Shown in pieces: positions 46,380 through 54,382 of a stretch of 64,000 nt of DNA. Position 1 is the first letter of the stretch, and every line of letters starts with the position of its first letter. Origin of the DNA: Bremerella volcania (lineage in GTDB: Bacteria > Planctomycetota > Planctomycetia > Pirellulales > Pirellulaceae). The DNA lies in the NCBI RefSeq assembly GCF_007748115.1, contig NZ_CP036289.1, positions 1 through 64,000 on the forward strand. The letters run 5' to 3'. Made by a program: the position numbers and the translations under genes. The notes beneath the pieces were generated by a model. That model searched no databases. It was not told the origin of the DNA and saw nothing but the letters and a program-made list of their open reading frames with translations.

Positions 46380-47417
46380 ATGATGCGATTTCGATTTTCA
46401 CTACTGACGATCGTATGGGTATGCTTTGCCGCAACGTCCGGGCTTTCTCAGGACTTGGGCAAAGCGAAGAATGCTGAAGAAGCCGCCGCGGCGCTCGAAA
46501 AGATGGGCGCGTTCGTCGAACGAGGTATTGTGTCGGGCCGCGTCGAGTACGTCTCGTTTCGAGAGAAGCGTTTCGCGCCCCATGATCTTGCCGGGCTCAA
46601 ACACTTCCCCGGGCTAGACTGGGTTTCGTTCGAAAAGGTGACGCTATCCGGAAGAGATCTGAGCGCCCTATCCGAGGCAAAAACCATTAAGGAGATTAGT
46701 TTCACCGAGGTACCGATTACCGACAAAGATCTCTTGCCTCTTGCCTCGTTGAAAGACCTGAAGAAGCTGTATTTTTACGATTGTCCGATCAAAGGGAGAA
46801 CGCTAGGCAAGTTCCCGAATCTGGAGTTCTTGCACGTCTTTGAGTGTCCTTTGGACGACGCGGCCATGAAACAAGTTGGCACCCTGGAGAAGGTCTGGAG
46901 TCTCACGCTTTCGGAAACGAAGTTGACCAATCGAGGCGTGAAAGCTCTTGCGTCCCTCAAGGAACTCAAATTGGTGACCTTGGGCTACAACAATATCGGC
47001 GATCCAGCGATAGAGGCGCTCCAAGGGCTGGAAAAGTTGACGTTTATCGATGTGGACCATACAAACGTCGGAGACGAAGGGCTGCAGATGCTCAAAGGGG
47101 TGAAGACACTCGAGTTAATTTCGGCTGAAAGCACGAAAATTACCGACAAAGGACTCGAAGCGCTGTTGGAACTTCCGGAACTCAATGCGCTCTATCTTGA
47201 CGGCAACAACATCACCGACGAAGGCCTCCGGACGCTCTCGAAGATCAAAACGCTGGATAACCTTCAGCTCGACGATACGAAAGTTACCGATGCCGGCCTG
47301 CCGGCGGTCTTGGACTTGACCAACCTCACCATCCTGATGGTTCAAAGAACCGGCGTTACCAAAGCCGGGGCGGACGAGCTTTGGTCGAAGAAGATGAATC
47401 TGCGGATTACTTACTGA
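46380..47417 (+). CDS. Secreted leucine-rich repeat protein
   Basis: 345 residues. A signal peptide (SLLTIVWVCFAATSGLS) is followed by about nine LRR units of 23-24 residues of the bacterial ITDKGL type (ITDKDLLPLASLKDLKKL, LTNRGVKALASLKELKL, VGDEGLQMLKGVKTLEL, ITDEGLRTLSKIKTLDNL). Probably a protein-binding secreted scaffold. Two adjacent ATGs (46380 and 46383) are equally plausible. It is next to the sulfatases in the same direction. Function unknown. Confidence 0.85.
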   Translation: MMRFRFSLLTIVWVCFAATSGLSQDLGKAKNAEEAAAALEKMGAFVERGIVSGRVEYVSFREKRFAPHDLAGLKHFPGLDWVSFEKVTLSGRDLSALSEAKTIKEISFTEVPITDKDLLPLASLKDLKKLYFYDCPIKGRTLGKFPNLEFLHVFECPLDDAAMKQVGTLEKVWSLTLSETKLTNRGVKALASLKELKLVTLGYNNIGDPAIEALQGLEKLTFIDVDHTNVGDEGLQMLKGVKTLELISAESTKITDKGLEALLELPELNALYLDGNNITDEGLRTLSKIKTLDNLQLDDTKVTDAGLPAVLDLTNLTILMVQRTGVTKAGADELWSKKMNLRITY

Positions 47418-47507
47418 ACCATCCGCGATGGCAGTATTCACCAAGCAATCTGGCAATTTGCCACAGAGAGAGGTGATCCATGATTGCCGCATTCAAAGTC
47501 ATTCTGA

Positions 47508-47762
47508 TTGGCATCGGTATGGCCCGGCATCTTGTGGCGGCTCAACCGTGGGTCCCGCCTCGATAAGTTGGGAGACGTTGCCTTCGTTCTGGGTACCCTC
47601 CTGTTTTTACAATTGGCGCGCCTGGCAATCAGTTACCCCTGGTCCCTTACCGATGTGGCTACTTGGGCAATGGTCGCCGCTTGTGTGATGGTGGGGCTTG
47701 CCGCCAAGGTGACATTGGAAAACGTCTTGGGGACGCTCTTGTCTTATCGGCGTGTGGAATAG
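47508..47762 (+). CDS. Small membrane protein, probably frameshifted at its start
   Basis: 84 codons with two membrane helices (LGDVAFVLGTLLFLQLARLAI and ATWAMVAACVMVGLAA). The frame has only a TTG start. A good site GAGAGGTGATCC-ATG lies at 47480 but opens another frame (MIAAFKVILIGIGMAR) that stops after 28 codons. Joining both by a one-base shift near 47512-47560 gives a normal N-terminus, so the gene may carry an indel. The alternative is a true TTG start. No family recognised. Confidence 0.45.
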   Translation: MASVWPGILWRLNRGSRLDKLGDVAFVLGTLLFLQLARLAISYPWSLTDVATWAMVAACVMVGLAAKVTLENVLGTLLSYRRVE

Positions 47763-48288
47763 GAATCGTGCGGTGAAGTTGCTTCGCGAAGTTGCCGTTT
47801 CGCTTCTTATCGTGGGCGTATGCTATTTCTTCTTCGCACATATCGTCTTTCGAGGAGTGGATCCTTCCACGCTCGGAAGTGATCCCCCCGTGAGCCCGCC
47901 AGAAGAAGTCCATCGTGTGGTTAGCCCCGCAGGCTTCTCCATTGTGGCGCCCAAGAACTGGGGATCTGCGTTTCCCGACAGCCCAGAGATTCAGCTTCGC
48001 CCTCGTACGGCGTTCCCAGGTCGGTGCGGTTTTTTCTCGGTGATGAAAGTGGGCCCGTGGGATCCAAAATCGGAGGGCTACCTGCCGATTACCTTCCAGG
48101 GCCAAAAGGCTTGGCAGCGTATTGAATCACGGCCGACAACATTCGACGATCCGGCCGTGACGTACTATGAACTGACCTTCGAGCGCGACGGCCAGTGGTA
48201 TTACATCAAGTATGGTGTTCAAGAAGAATGGGATGAGCCCTCTGAGATCGTTCGGCAGTACCTTGATACGTTTCGCATTGAGCCGTAA
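47752..48288 (+). CDS. Hypothetical membrane-anchored protein
   Basis: 178 residues from the GTG at 47752; a second GTG at 47773 is also possible and avoids the 11-bp overlap with the previous frame. One N-terminal helix (VAVSLLIVGVCYFFFAHIVF) anchors a periplasmic domain beginning VHRVVSPAGFSIVAPKNWG, which resembles PsbP/lipoprotein-like domains of the type VSxxGFSIxxPxxW. Function unknown. The last 83 bp are antisense to the DUF2071 gene. Confidence 0.6.
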   Translation: MWNRNRAVKLLREVAVSLLIVGVCYFFFAHIVFRGVDPSTLGSDPPVSPPEEVHRVVSPAGFSIVAPKNWGSAFPDSPEIQLRPRTAFPGRCGFFSVMKVGPWDPKSEGYLPITFQGQKAWQRIESRPTTFDDPAVTYYELTFERDGQWYYIKYGVQEEWDEPSEIVRQYLDTFRIEP

Positions 48289-49030
48289 TCGATGGAACGT
48301 TATCTCGCTTAGCCTGCATGCTAGTTCGCTCATGCCACTCATGATCGATACTGCGCATCAGCAGCGCGTTATCGAACACCGCGGTACCTGGGGGAAATAA
48401 GTTGGCGTTGTCGAAGAAGGACGACTCAACGTGTTCGATATCGAGCGGCGTGACTTGCCAATTGAATGAACGTAACTCCAACCCATCGAACTGGTCAGGT
48501 TTGTTCGCCGGCGAGTATCCGATCGATCCACACTCGAAGAAGTGCGAGACTTCTTCGACGCTGTGGAAGATGGAGGTCTTCGACAAATCGTCCGCCACAC
48601 GACCTGCGACCAGGAATTGAGCTTGGCGGTCGTGACTGGTGACTCGTATTCGATAGTGATCTGCTTGTTCCGATACCTCGAATTTCGCTCGATGATGCAC
48701 GCCAGGAAAGATGCGACCACCGGCCAGTGCATTTAAGAAGGAAGAAGTATCCCGACGGGGAATGTAGACGCCTGTCCGCATCTGGTCACCGTCATCCCAC
48801 TCGACGGCGATTCGATGGGCTGCGTTTTCAGATGAAATGCCCATCCACAAGGGCAAGGTTTTTGGGCGAATGCTCACCAGACGGATCAAACAAATTCCGG
48901 CGATACCAAATCCATTCACCACTTGAGGGCGAAAGGGTTTCGGTAATTGCTTGGCAAGCACGTCGGGATCGATGCGATAGTTTGCCAGAATTCTGCGATC
49001 GATGATGCCGCGTATGACGGGAAGTCGCAT
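48206..49030 (-). CDS. DUF2071-type (acetoacetate decarboxylase-fold) protein
   Basis: 274 residues beginning MRLPVIRGIIDRRILANYRID. The text KPFRPQVVNGFGIAGICLIRL and the later ISSENAAHRIAVEWDDGD fit DUF2071, whose fold relates to acetoacetate decarboxylase. The catalytic lysine of the decarboxylase is not recognisable, so catalysis is doubtful. The C-terminus (about 28 codons) is encoded in the overlap with the convergent hypothetical gene. No operon partner. Confidence 0.7.
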   Translation of the reverse strand: MRLPVIRGIIDRRILANYRIDPDVLAKQLPKPFRPQVVNGFGIAGICLIRLVSIRPKTLPLWMGISSENAAHRIAVEWDDGDQMRTGVYIPRRDTSSFLNALAGGRIFPGVHHRAKFEVSEQADHYRIRVTSHDRQAQFLVAGRVADDLSKTSIFHSVEEVSHFFECGSIGYSPANKPDQFDGLELRSFNWQVTPLDIEHVESSFFDNANLFPPGTAVFDNALLMRSIDHEWHERTSMQAKRDNVPSITAQCETYQGTAERSQRAHPILLEHHT

Positions 49031-49125
49031 GACGTGTTTCCGGGGATTGGGGATTGTTAACTAAGATTTGAACCGGCGGAAACTGGAAGAGAAAACCCAC
49101 AATTCAGAACCGAAGCTATGCAGTC

Positions 49126-49506
49126 CTAAGGATCAAGATCAAGATCCAACAGTGCCCCAAAACACATGCAAATCGACATTAAGAGCCCAAAAACAGCGAC
49201 CAGGTAAAATAGCATCGCTAGCGGTATCTGACGATCCTTCACCGGCTCATATCCCTTAAAGCTTTGACAGAGAGCAATCGCTATGAGACCTAAGGTGCTG
49301 GGAACGATCGCTGGGAGAAATAAGGCGACCGAGGTTACTAGAATCGGAATGCTTCCCAGCACGGCAATTGCGTTCGTCCCGACCGCAAACCAACCGAGCG
49401 TTTTGGCGGTTGGAAGATGACGAAGTAGCGCATAGCAGATCGACATAAGGCCTGTGATAAAGCTCAGCAGAAACGAAAGGAAGATTGCGATGCCAAAGAA
49501 TGCCAT
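49126..49506 (-). CDS. Small multi-pass membrane protein
   Basis: 126 residues with four hydrophobic segments (AIFLSFLLSFITGLMSICYALL, WFAVGTNAIAVLGSIPILV, LPAIVPSTLGLIAIALC, PLAMLFYLVAVFGLLMSICM) and an acidic C-terminus. No family recognised. It is divergent from the third sulfatase (105 bp). Composition resembles the small membrane proteins of 21985-23780, but no NPFxSP tag is present. Confidence 0.6.
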   Translation of the reverse strand: MAFFGIAIFLSFLLSFITGLMSICYALLRHLPTAKTLGWFAVGTNAIAVLGSIPILVTSVALFLPAIVPSTLGLIAIALCQSFKGYEPVKDRQIPLAMLFYLVAVFGLLMSICMCFGALLDLDLDP

Positions 49507-49611
49507 GTCACGTCGATGTGGATGAGGATTTGACCCTTCCTATGTCATCAAGGATACTGTTCCTAAAGCCCCTGACCCACCTCACACCTCCACCCAAGCG
49601 CGGAAAGCCTC

Positions 49612-51111
49612 ATGCCTCGCATCTCCTTCTACCTATCGGCCTTGCTACTCCTGGCGATCGCCCTGCCTGCCGTTGCCGACGATCGACCTAACTTCATCAT
49701 TTTCATTGCCGATGACGTCAGCTGGAATGACTTCGGTTGTTATGGCAGCGAAACGGCTCGTACGCCGAATATTGATGCCTTGGCGGCCAGCGGGATGAAG
49801 TTCACCAATGCGTATCTCACCGCCAGCAGCTGCAGCCCGAGCCGGTGCAGCATCATCACCGGTCGCTATCCGCACAACAACGGGGCGGCCAGCGAACTGC
49901 ATCGTCCGCTGCCGGCGCATCTGGTCAAGTTTCCGAAGCTGCTCAAAGCGGCCGGCTACTACACGGCCTTGGCCGGTAAAGATCACATGCCGCAAGACAA
50001 CGCCGACGAGAAGGCCGTTTGGGACGACAAGCGCGGCACCAATGTGCCTGGCAATTCCGGCGGGGAAGGGCACTGGGTCGATGTCGTGCAGAAGCGTCCC
50101 AAGGATAAGCCGTTCTTCTTCTGGTTCGCTTCCACCGACGCCCACCGCGGCTGGGATGCCGACAAGCAGTGGCAGGCCGACAACTACGGACCGAAGCACA
50201 ATCCCGATGACGTGAAGGTCTCGCCGTACATGCGGAACGAGCCGGCCACGCGCGACGACCTGGCTTCCTACCACAACGAGATCACCCGCTTCGACTACTA
50301 CATTGGCCAGGTCTGCGAAGAACTGAAAGCTCAAGATGCGTTCGATAATACGCTGATCATCGTCATGGCGGACAACGGCCGTCCGTTCCCACGCGGCAAA
50401 ACGCGTGTGCACGATAGCGGCATGAAGACTCCCTTCGTCGTCAGCTGGCCTAAAGGAATCAAGGACGCCGGCGAGACCAACAACAAGCTGGTCAGCGTGA
50501 TCGACATCTGCCCGACCTTCCTGGGCCTGGCTGGCGTGAAGGTTCCGGAGCAAGCCCAAGGCGTCAGCTTTGCTCAACTGCTGGAAGATCCTCAGAATCT
50601 GTCCAAACGCAACTACGCGTTCAGCGAACACAACTGGCACGACTACGAGGCCCACGGCCGTGCGGTCCGCAAACAGCAGGGGATTCTTTACATCCGCAAT
50701 GCGCGGCCTGAGAAAGCCTGGCTGGGCCCGGCCGACTCGGTCAGCTCTCCTTCGCACAAAGACATCGTCGAGGCGAAAGACGACCTGACCCCCGCCCAGG
50801 CCGACGTCCTGCTGGCACCACGTCCGGCTGAAGAGTTGTACGACACCAGCCAAGACCCGCTGCAAACCAACAACCTGGTCGGTAGCCCACAGTACGCCAA
50901 ACACCTGGCCGAAATGCGCCAGGTGATGGACCGGTGGCAAAAGGAAACCGGCGACAGCGCTCCGGCAAACTATACCACCGACTTCTACGACCGTGAGACC
51001 GGCTATGTCGACAGCAAGACCGGCGAGCGCATCAAAGGAGATCGCCCCTACGGTGACTGGGCTGGCCAGGAGCACGGTGCCGACAAAATCAACGCCAGCG
51101 GGCCGAAGTAG
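49612..51111 (+). CDS. Secreted sulfatase (3 of 3)
   Basis: 499 residues with a signal peptide ending ALPAVADDR. The signature CSPSRCSIITGRYP begins at C74 (formylglycine site). FIADDVSWNDFGCYG, ALAGKDHMP and VMADNGRPFPRGKTRVHDSGMK carry the metal and substrate residues; the usual GKWH reads GKDH, as in heparan N-sulfatase (sulfamidase)-like sulfatases, and the general text matches that group. A likely target is an N- or O-sulfated polysaccharide. A questionable frame starts 5 bp after the stop. Confidence 0.9.
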   Translation: MPRISFYLSALLLLAIALPAVADDRPNFIIFIADDVSWNDFGCYGSETARTPNIDALAASGMKFTNAYLTASSCSPSRCSIITGRYPHNNGAASELHRPLPAHLVKFPKLLKAAGYYTALAGKDHMPQDNADEKAVWDDKRGTNVPGNSGGEGHWVDVVQKRPKDKPFFFWFASTDAHRGWDADKQWQADNYGPKHNPDDVKVSPYMRNEPATRDDLASYHNEITRFDYYIGQVCEELKAQDAFDNTLIIVMADNGRPFPRGKTRVHDSGMKTPFVVSWPKGIKDAGETNNKLVSVIDICPTFLGLAGVKVPEQAQGVSFAQLLEDPQNLSKRNYAFSEHNWHDYEAHGRAVRKQQGILYIRNARPEKAWLGPADSVSSPSHKDIVEAKDDLTPAQADVLLAPRPAEELYDTSQDPLQTNNLVGSPQYAKHLAEMRQVMDRWQKETGDSAPANYTTDFYDRETGYVDSKTGERIKGDRPYGDWAGQEHGADKINASGPK

Positions 51112-51116
51112 GCATA

Positions 51117-51638
51117 ATGCAAACTCCGCGAATCATTGTGCAGCGACTTCACACCGTATGGACGAAGGCCTCCCGGGGCGGGCAAGGCGCTGTGAGACGA
51201 AATGCCTTGCCGCACGCTTGTGCTCTTCCGTTAGATGCATTTGCGGCAGAGATCAGCTTGCATCGAGTCTCGTTTCTGGAAGAGAGCGACTTCCAACCGC
51301 AAGAACGGATTGAACCCATCTCGTCTCTGGAAGAACGGAGCCTGCCAGGTCTGTCCGTTTCCGCGGATGTTGAGCGTCTTATCGTTCGTCATCCGAAGGA
51401 TCCGCGTAGTCTGGCTAACGGCACTTCGGCCTATCCGCACGAAGGCGTCGGCTTCACCATTTCTCTCGATGAATGGGGCCAGGTGGAATTCAATGCCCGC
51501 TACTCTGATTGGGACACCGGCACCTGGTGGTACGAACGATCCATCTACAACGTGGGATGGTTTTCACGCGAGGAAACTGATCGATTCACCACCTCACGTC
51601 CTACTCAAAGAACCGTCGAGCGGGCCATGCTTCGCTAG
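51117..51638 (+). CDS. Uncertain hypothetical protein
   Basis: 173 codons beginning 5 bp after the third sulfatase. The N-terminal half is basic and low in structure, but the C-terminal third (EGVGFTISLDEWGQVEFNARYS, then TGTWWYERSIYNVGWFS) reads like a real domain rich in Trp and Tyr. It may be a fragment of a larger gene or a small independent protein. No family recognised and no clear ribosome site. Confidence 0.4.
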   Translation: MQTPRIIVQRLHTVWTKASRGGQGAVRRNALPHACALPLDAFAAEISLHRVSFLEESDFQPQERIEPISSLEERSLPGLSVSADVERLIVRHPKDPRSLANGTSAYPHEGVGFTISLDEWGQVEFNARYSDWDTGTWWYERSIYNVGWFSREETDRFTTSRPTQRTVERAMLR

Positions 51639-51647
51639 CCAGAAACG

Positions 51648-51685
51648 AAAAAGGACCCTCGCGGCGAAGCAACCGCGAGAGCCCT
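51648..51685 (-). terminator. Terminator following the DUF1559 relic
   Basis: CTCGCGG (51658-51664) pairs with CCGCGAG (51673-51679); on the minus strand the stem is followed by T residues (A-run 51648-51652). It begins 2 bp after the relic's stop. Confidence 0.75.
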
Positions 51686-51686
51686 T

Positions 51687-51776
51687 TCAGGTACCACCTT
51701 CAATGATGGCAATCACCACCAACAGTTCGACCAAGGTAAACGCCGGGCGAACGGAATGTTGTTGTTTCGTTGTCAT
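51687..51776 (-). pseudogene. Collapsed DUF1559 gene: prepilin leader only
   Basis: The 29-codon frame [19 protein letters not shown] continues VVIAII, the conserved prepilin-like N-terminus of DUF1559 proteins. It ends EGGT-stop exactly where family members continue [21 protein letters not shown] terminator lies immediately after. About 300 codons have therefore been lost by an internal deletion between the leader helix and the terminator. An upstream palindrome shared with the intact gene at 54383-55405 remains (51858-51873). The fragment could still be secreted as a helix, but is most simply a relic. Confidence 0.8.
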
Positions 51777-51857
51777 ATTCAAAGCGCTCTCTGTTCCAGG
51801 TAGGAAAAATGTCGGAAGTATCGCGACGTCAGACCGGGCTCCATGATCCAACAGCCG

Positions 51858-51873
51858 GATATACCGAGATATC
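51858..51873. promoter_or_regulatory. 16-bp palindrome-like motif upstream of the relic
   Basis: GATATACCGAGATATC matches GATATATCGGGATATC at 55483-55498 in 14 of 16 positions. Both lie about 80 bp upstream of a minus-strand DUF1559 start. Candidate operator or promoter element. Confidence 0.4.
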
Positions 51874-52136
51874 ATCAAGGCTTATACCGAATTTCAGATC
51901 GCACTAGGGAGAATCAGGTGGAAAAATGGCAGATTGGACGATGAATGCATCTACTGGTAGATGATCCGTCGATAGATCGCCTAATGTGTGTTTAGCGAAG
52001 ATTGCGTCTTTCCGAGCCGAACACCAAATATTGGCTAGCCCAGACCGGTATCGATCGAGAAGCTGTCGGCGAAGTGGGCGAAACCATGCAATGAATCGAG
52101 GCAGATCGTTTTACAAAGACCACCACCTCGGAAAGT

Positions 52137-52176
52137 AAAAAAGGGCCCCCTGCAGATAGGATCGCAAGGGGGTCCC
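52137..52176 (-). terminator. Terminator of DUF1559-lipoprotein unit B
   Basis: GGGCCCCC (52143-52150) pairs with GGGGGTCCC text (52168-52176); the minus strand continues into a run of T residues (A-run 52137-52142). The sequence next to it, CTCTGTTCC (52181-52189), recurs beside the terminator at 53799-53835. Confidence 0.8.
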
Positions 52177-52271
52177 AACTCTCTGTTCCATTGAATTGTG
52201 CACCACGAACAAGACCAGGTTGGTCGCGTTCGATAATCATATGGTTTACTTCACTGACCAACGGGCGGGGC

Positions 52272-52697
52272 TTATAACTCGAAGGTAAATTCATTCACGG
52301 GCTGTGAATGGACTTCTGCCGTCAAGTCGCTTGTATCTGGCGATGCATACTTTTGAGGCAAATCCTTAGGCAGTTTGGGAATGACTGGCATTCCGTCTGC
52401 CCCAGGTTCATGCGACGTATTGGGCGGAATGATCGCGACTTGGTAAGTCGCTTCCGGGATCTTCGTCGTGCTCGCAAACGTACCGTCGGGGCTTAATTCG
52501 CAAGTAATGCCGACCCCCAGATCAGGATTGTGAAACTTGACGTTGGCACCCGTTAACGGTTTGCCATTAAGAGTCACCTTGCCGGAAACGGTTCCGCCAG
52601 CGTTGGACTCGCCGCAGCCGATCATCGCAGCGACTCCCACAAATAGGAGCGAGCATACAATGGTCGATCGCGAGATGATCGTTGCTTTTTGGATCAT
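52272..52697 (-). CDS. Small lipoprotein partner of a DUF1559 protein (B)
   Basis: 141 residues. Lipobox AAMIGC with the lipidated Cys near residue 28. The mature part is a carboxypeptidase-regulatory/transthyretin-like beta domain: VSGKVTLNGKPLTGANVKFHNP, then LSPDGTFASTTKIPEATYQVAI. Such small lipoproteins regularly follow DUF1559 genes in planctomycetes. It starts 25 bp after the DUF1559 stop (52723), so the two are co-transcribed. Role unknown; possibly a surface or periplasmic partner. Confidence 0.85.
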   Translation of the reverse strand: MIQKATIISRSTIVCSLLFVGVAAMIGCGESNAGGTVSGKVTLNGKPLTGANVKFHNPDLGVGITCELSPDGTFASTTKIPEATYQVAIIPPNTSHEPGADGMPVIPKLPKDLPQKYASPDTSDLTAEVHSQPVNEFTFEL

Positions 52698-52722
52698 AAA
52701 GGTTTTTCTCTGTTCTCTAGCC

Positions 52723-53676
52723 TTAGTCGAATTTCACAACTTCACCATCGCTCTTGAGTGCCAACAATTTGAAGTTATTGAGGTCGATCGTTTCTGAAAT
52801 GAATCGAACCGATCCGTCCGCCAACAAGATGTTGATGCCACCAGGATGGGCGGACGCAAGAATGGTTGAATTGATGTAACAGTAGCCGCAATCCCAAGGA
52901 TCAGGACAGGTAGCATTGGGACCATACTGGATAGGTACGATGCCCGACATGATGCCGTATTGCGTACCCGTTTGGCTCAGGTTCCCAGGGCCTTCCCAGC
53001 CACCGTGATAACCACCTGGTGCCATCGTCTTTCCTTCGGCAAATGGCCACGAACCAACCCCGGAACCAGTATATTTTACACGTTCGGATTGCTCGCCTAC
53101 GATCATTGTGTTGGACGTACCATCGGTGAGCTCAGCCAGCTTAACCTTCTTATTGACTGAGAATGGTCCGTTATCGCAATTCCAACCATAGTGTTTTTGG
53201 CAAGTTCCCACGCTCGTTCCGACCGCGCCGCTGACGCCCATGTAGTGATGGTACTGATACTTTAATCCGTTCCATCCTGGGTTCATGTTCGGATCCAGCG
53301 GGCTCGACGGGCAGACGAACGTATCGACTGTCGTGCCGCCCAGCGCGGGGGTGTTAGCATTGTTTTGATCACCGCGAAAGGTTTCCGAGAAATTGAGTTG
53401 CTCGTACAGGTTGTTCTGTTCCAGATACGGAAGAACGCCAACCCGCCAGTTGTGCTGTTGCAGCACTCCCATCGGCAACGCCAAAAACGTATCGTTATAA
53501 GTATGTAAGGCAATACCGAGCTGTTTGAGGTTGTTCGTGCATTGCATTCGTCGCGCAGCTTCACGTGCTTGTTGGACGGCTGGCAACAGTAGGGCGATTA
53601 GAACACCAATGATGGCAATCACCACCAGTAGCTCAACTAGCGTAAAGCCAGAGCATTTGCGAAGCGGACGCTTCAT
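52723..53676 (-). CDS. DUF1559 protein with prepilin-like leader (B)
   Basis: 317 residues. The leader peptide is followed by [18 protein letters not shown] and [19 protein letters not shown], the class III prepilin-type signal plus pilin helix. The body contains the family motifs LKQLGIALHTYND, ELTDGTSNTMIVGE and AHPGGINILLADGSVRFI near the end. A likely substrate of a prepilin peptidase and assembled or displayed at the surface; exact role unknown. The ATG at 53676 is preferred over one at 53691. Partner lipoprotein downstream. Confidence 0.92.
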   Translation of the reverse strand: MKRPLRKCSGFTLVELLVVIAIIGVLIALLLPAVQQAREAARRMQCTNNLKQLGIALHTYNDTFLALPMGVLQQHNWRVGVLPYLEQNNLYEQLNFSETFRGDQNNANTPALGGTTVDTFVCPSSPLDPNMNPGWNGLKYQYHHYMGVSGAVGTSVGTCQKHYGWNCDNGPFSVNKKVKLAELTDGTSNTMIVGEQSERVKYTGSGVGSWPFAEGKTMAPGGYHGGWEGPGNLSQTGTQYGIMSGIVPIQYGPNATCPDPWDCGYCYINSTILASAHPGGINILLADGSVRFISETIDLNNFKLLALKSDGEVVKFD

Positions 53677-53798
53677 CAGGAGGGCCTCCAATTAAGTAGG
53701 AAGTAAAGATAACGTGCGTCGAAGTGACGCTTAGGGGATGTCTCTGATCTTGTTTGGGTGGTCATCCCTTCCTCACGTTCAACCCCTATGCCGAACGT

Positions 53799-53835
53799 AA
53801 AAAAGGGCCCCCGCGACAAGTGTCGCGAGGGTACC
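53799..53835 (-). terminator. Terminator of DUF1559-lipoprotein unit A
   Basis: CGCGACA (53812-53818) pairs with TGTCGCG (53821-53827), extended by GGGCC/GGTACCC text; an A-run (53799-53804) gives T residues on the minus strand. CTCTGTTCC (53841-53849) lies just upstream in transcript sense, as in unit B. Confidence 0.8.
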
Positions 53836-53879
53836 CAGCACTCTGTTCCGATTGATAGTCGATCTCAAGCAAGACCTGG

Positions 53880-54347
53880 CTAGTCTAGTTCGATGATCAC
53901 GTGGTTTTTCTCGCCCTCTTTCACGACGGCCGGAATTCCTTCAATCGATTTCGGACCTCCGTCATTGCGTCCGCGGCGGCCGGCCGCATCCGGGTTGGAG
54001 ACCGGGGCCAGTTTCGTTTCCCCTTCGATTGGATCTTCCACAGGCTCCTCTTCAACTTCCGCACCATTGGTACTTCCGCCGATCACGGTCACCTTGTGGT
54101 TACCGATCACCGCCCCCGGCTTACCGGTCGAGTAGCGAAGTCTGAAGTTGCCTTGCTCGTCCGACTTGCCGTAAGAAGCGGCCCCGGGACCTTCAGGGTA
54201 GAACTCGAGTTGGGCACCGACAAAGGGAACGCCGTTCTTGGTGATCGTTCCAGTAACGCCTTCCAGCGCAGGGCCTGAATCGCTGCATCCTATCAGTATG
54301 ACCATGGCAAACAGCGTAGTCGCCGCCAAGGCTCTTTGAATCGTCAT
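53880..54347 (-). CDS. Small lipoprotein partner of a DUF1559 protein (A)
   Basis: 155 residues. Lipobox VILIGC with Cys near residue 21. The domain begins VTGTITKNGVPFVGAQLEFYPEG and continues SDEQGNFRLRYSTGKPGAVIGNH, a carboxypeptidase-regulatory-like fold. Then comes an acidic linker (GAEVEEEPVEDPIEGETK) longer than in unit B. It lies 35 bp downstream of the DUF1559 gene ending at 54383. A terminator follows. Function unknown. Confidence 0.85.
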   Translation of the reverse strand: MTIQRALAATTLFAMVILIGCSDSGPALEGVTGTITKNGVPFVGAQLEFYPEGPGAASYGKSDEQGNFRLRYSTGKPGAVIGNHKVTVIGGSTNGAEVEEEPVEDPIEGETKLAPVSNPDAAGRRGRNDGGPKSIEGIPAVVKEGEKNHVIIELD

Positions 54348-54382
54348 CAGTCAAGTCCTTTGGGATTGGTAGGGTGATTCGA

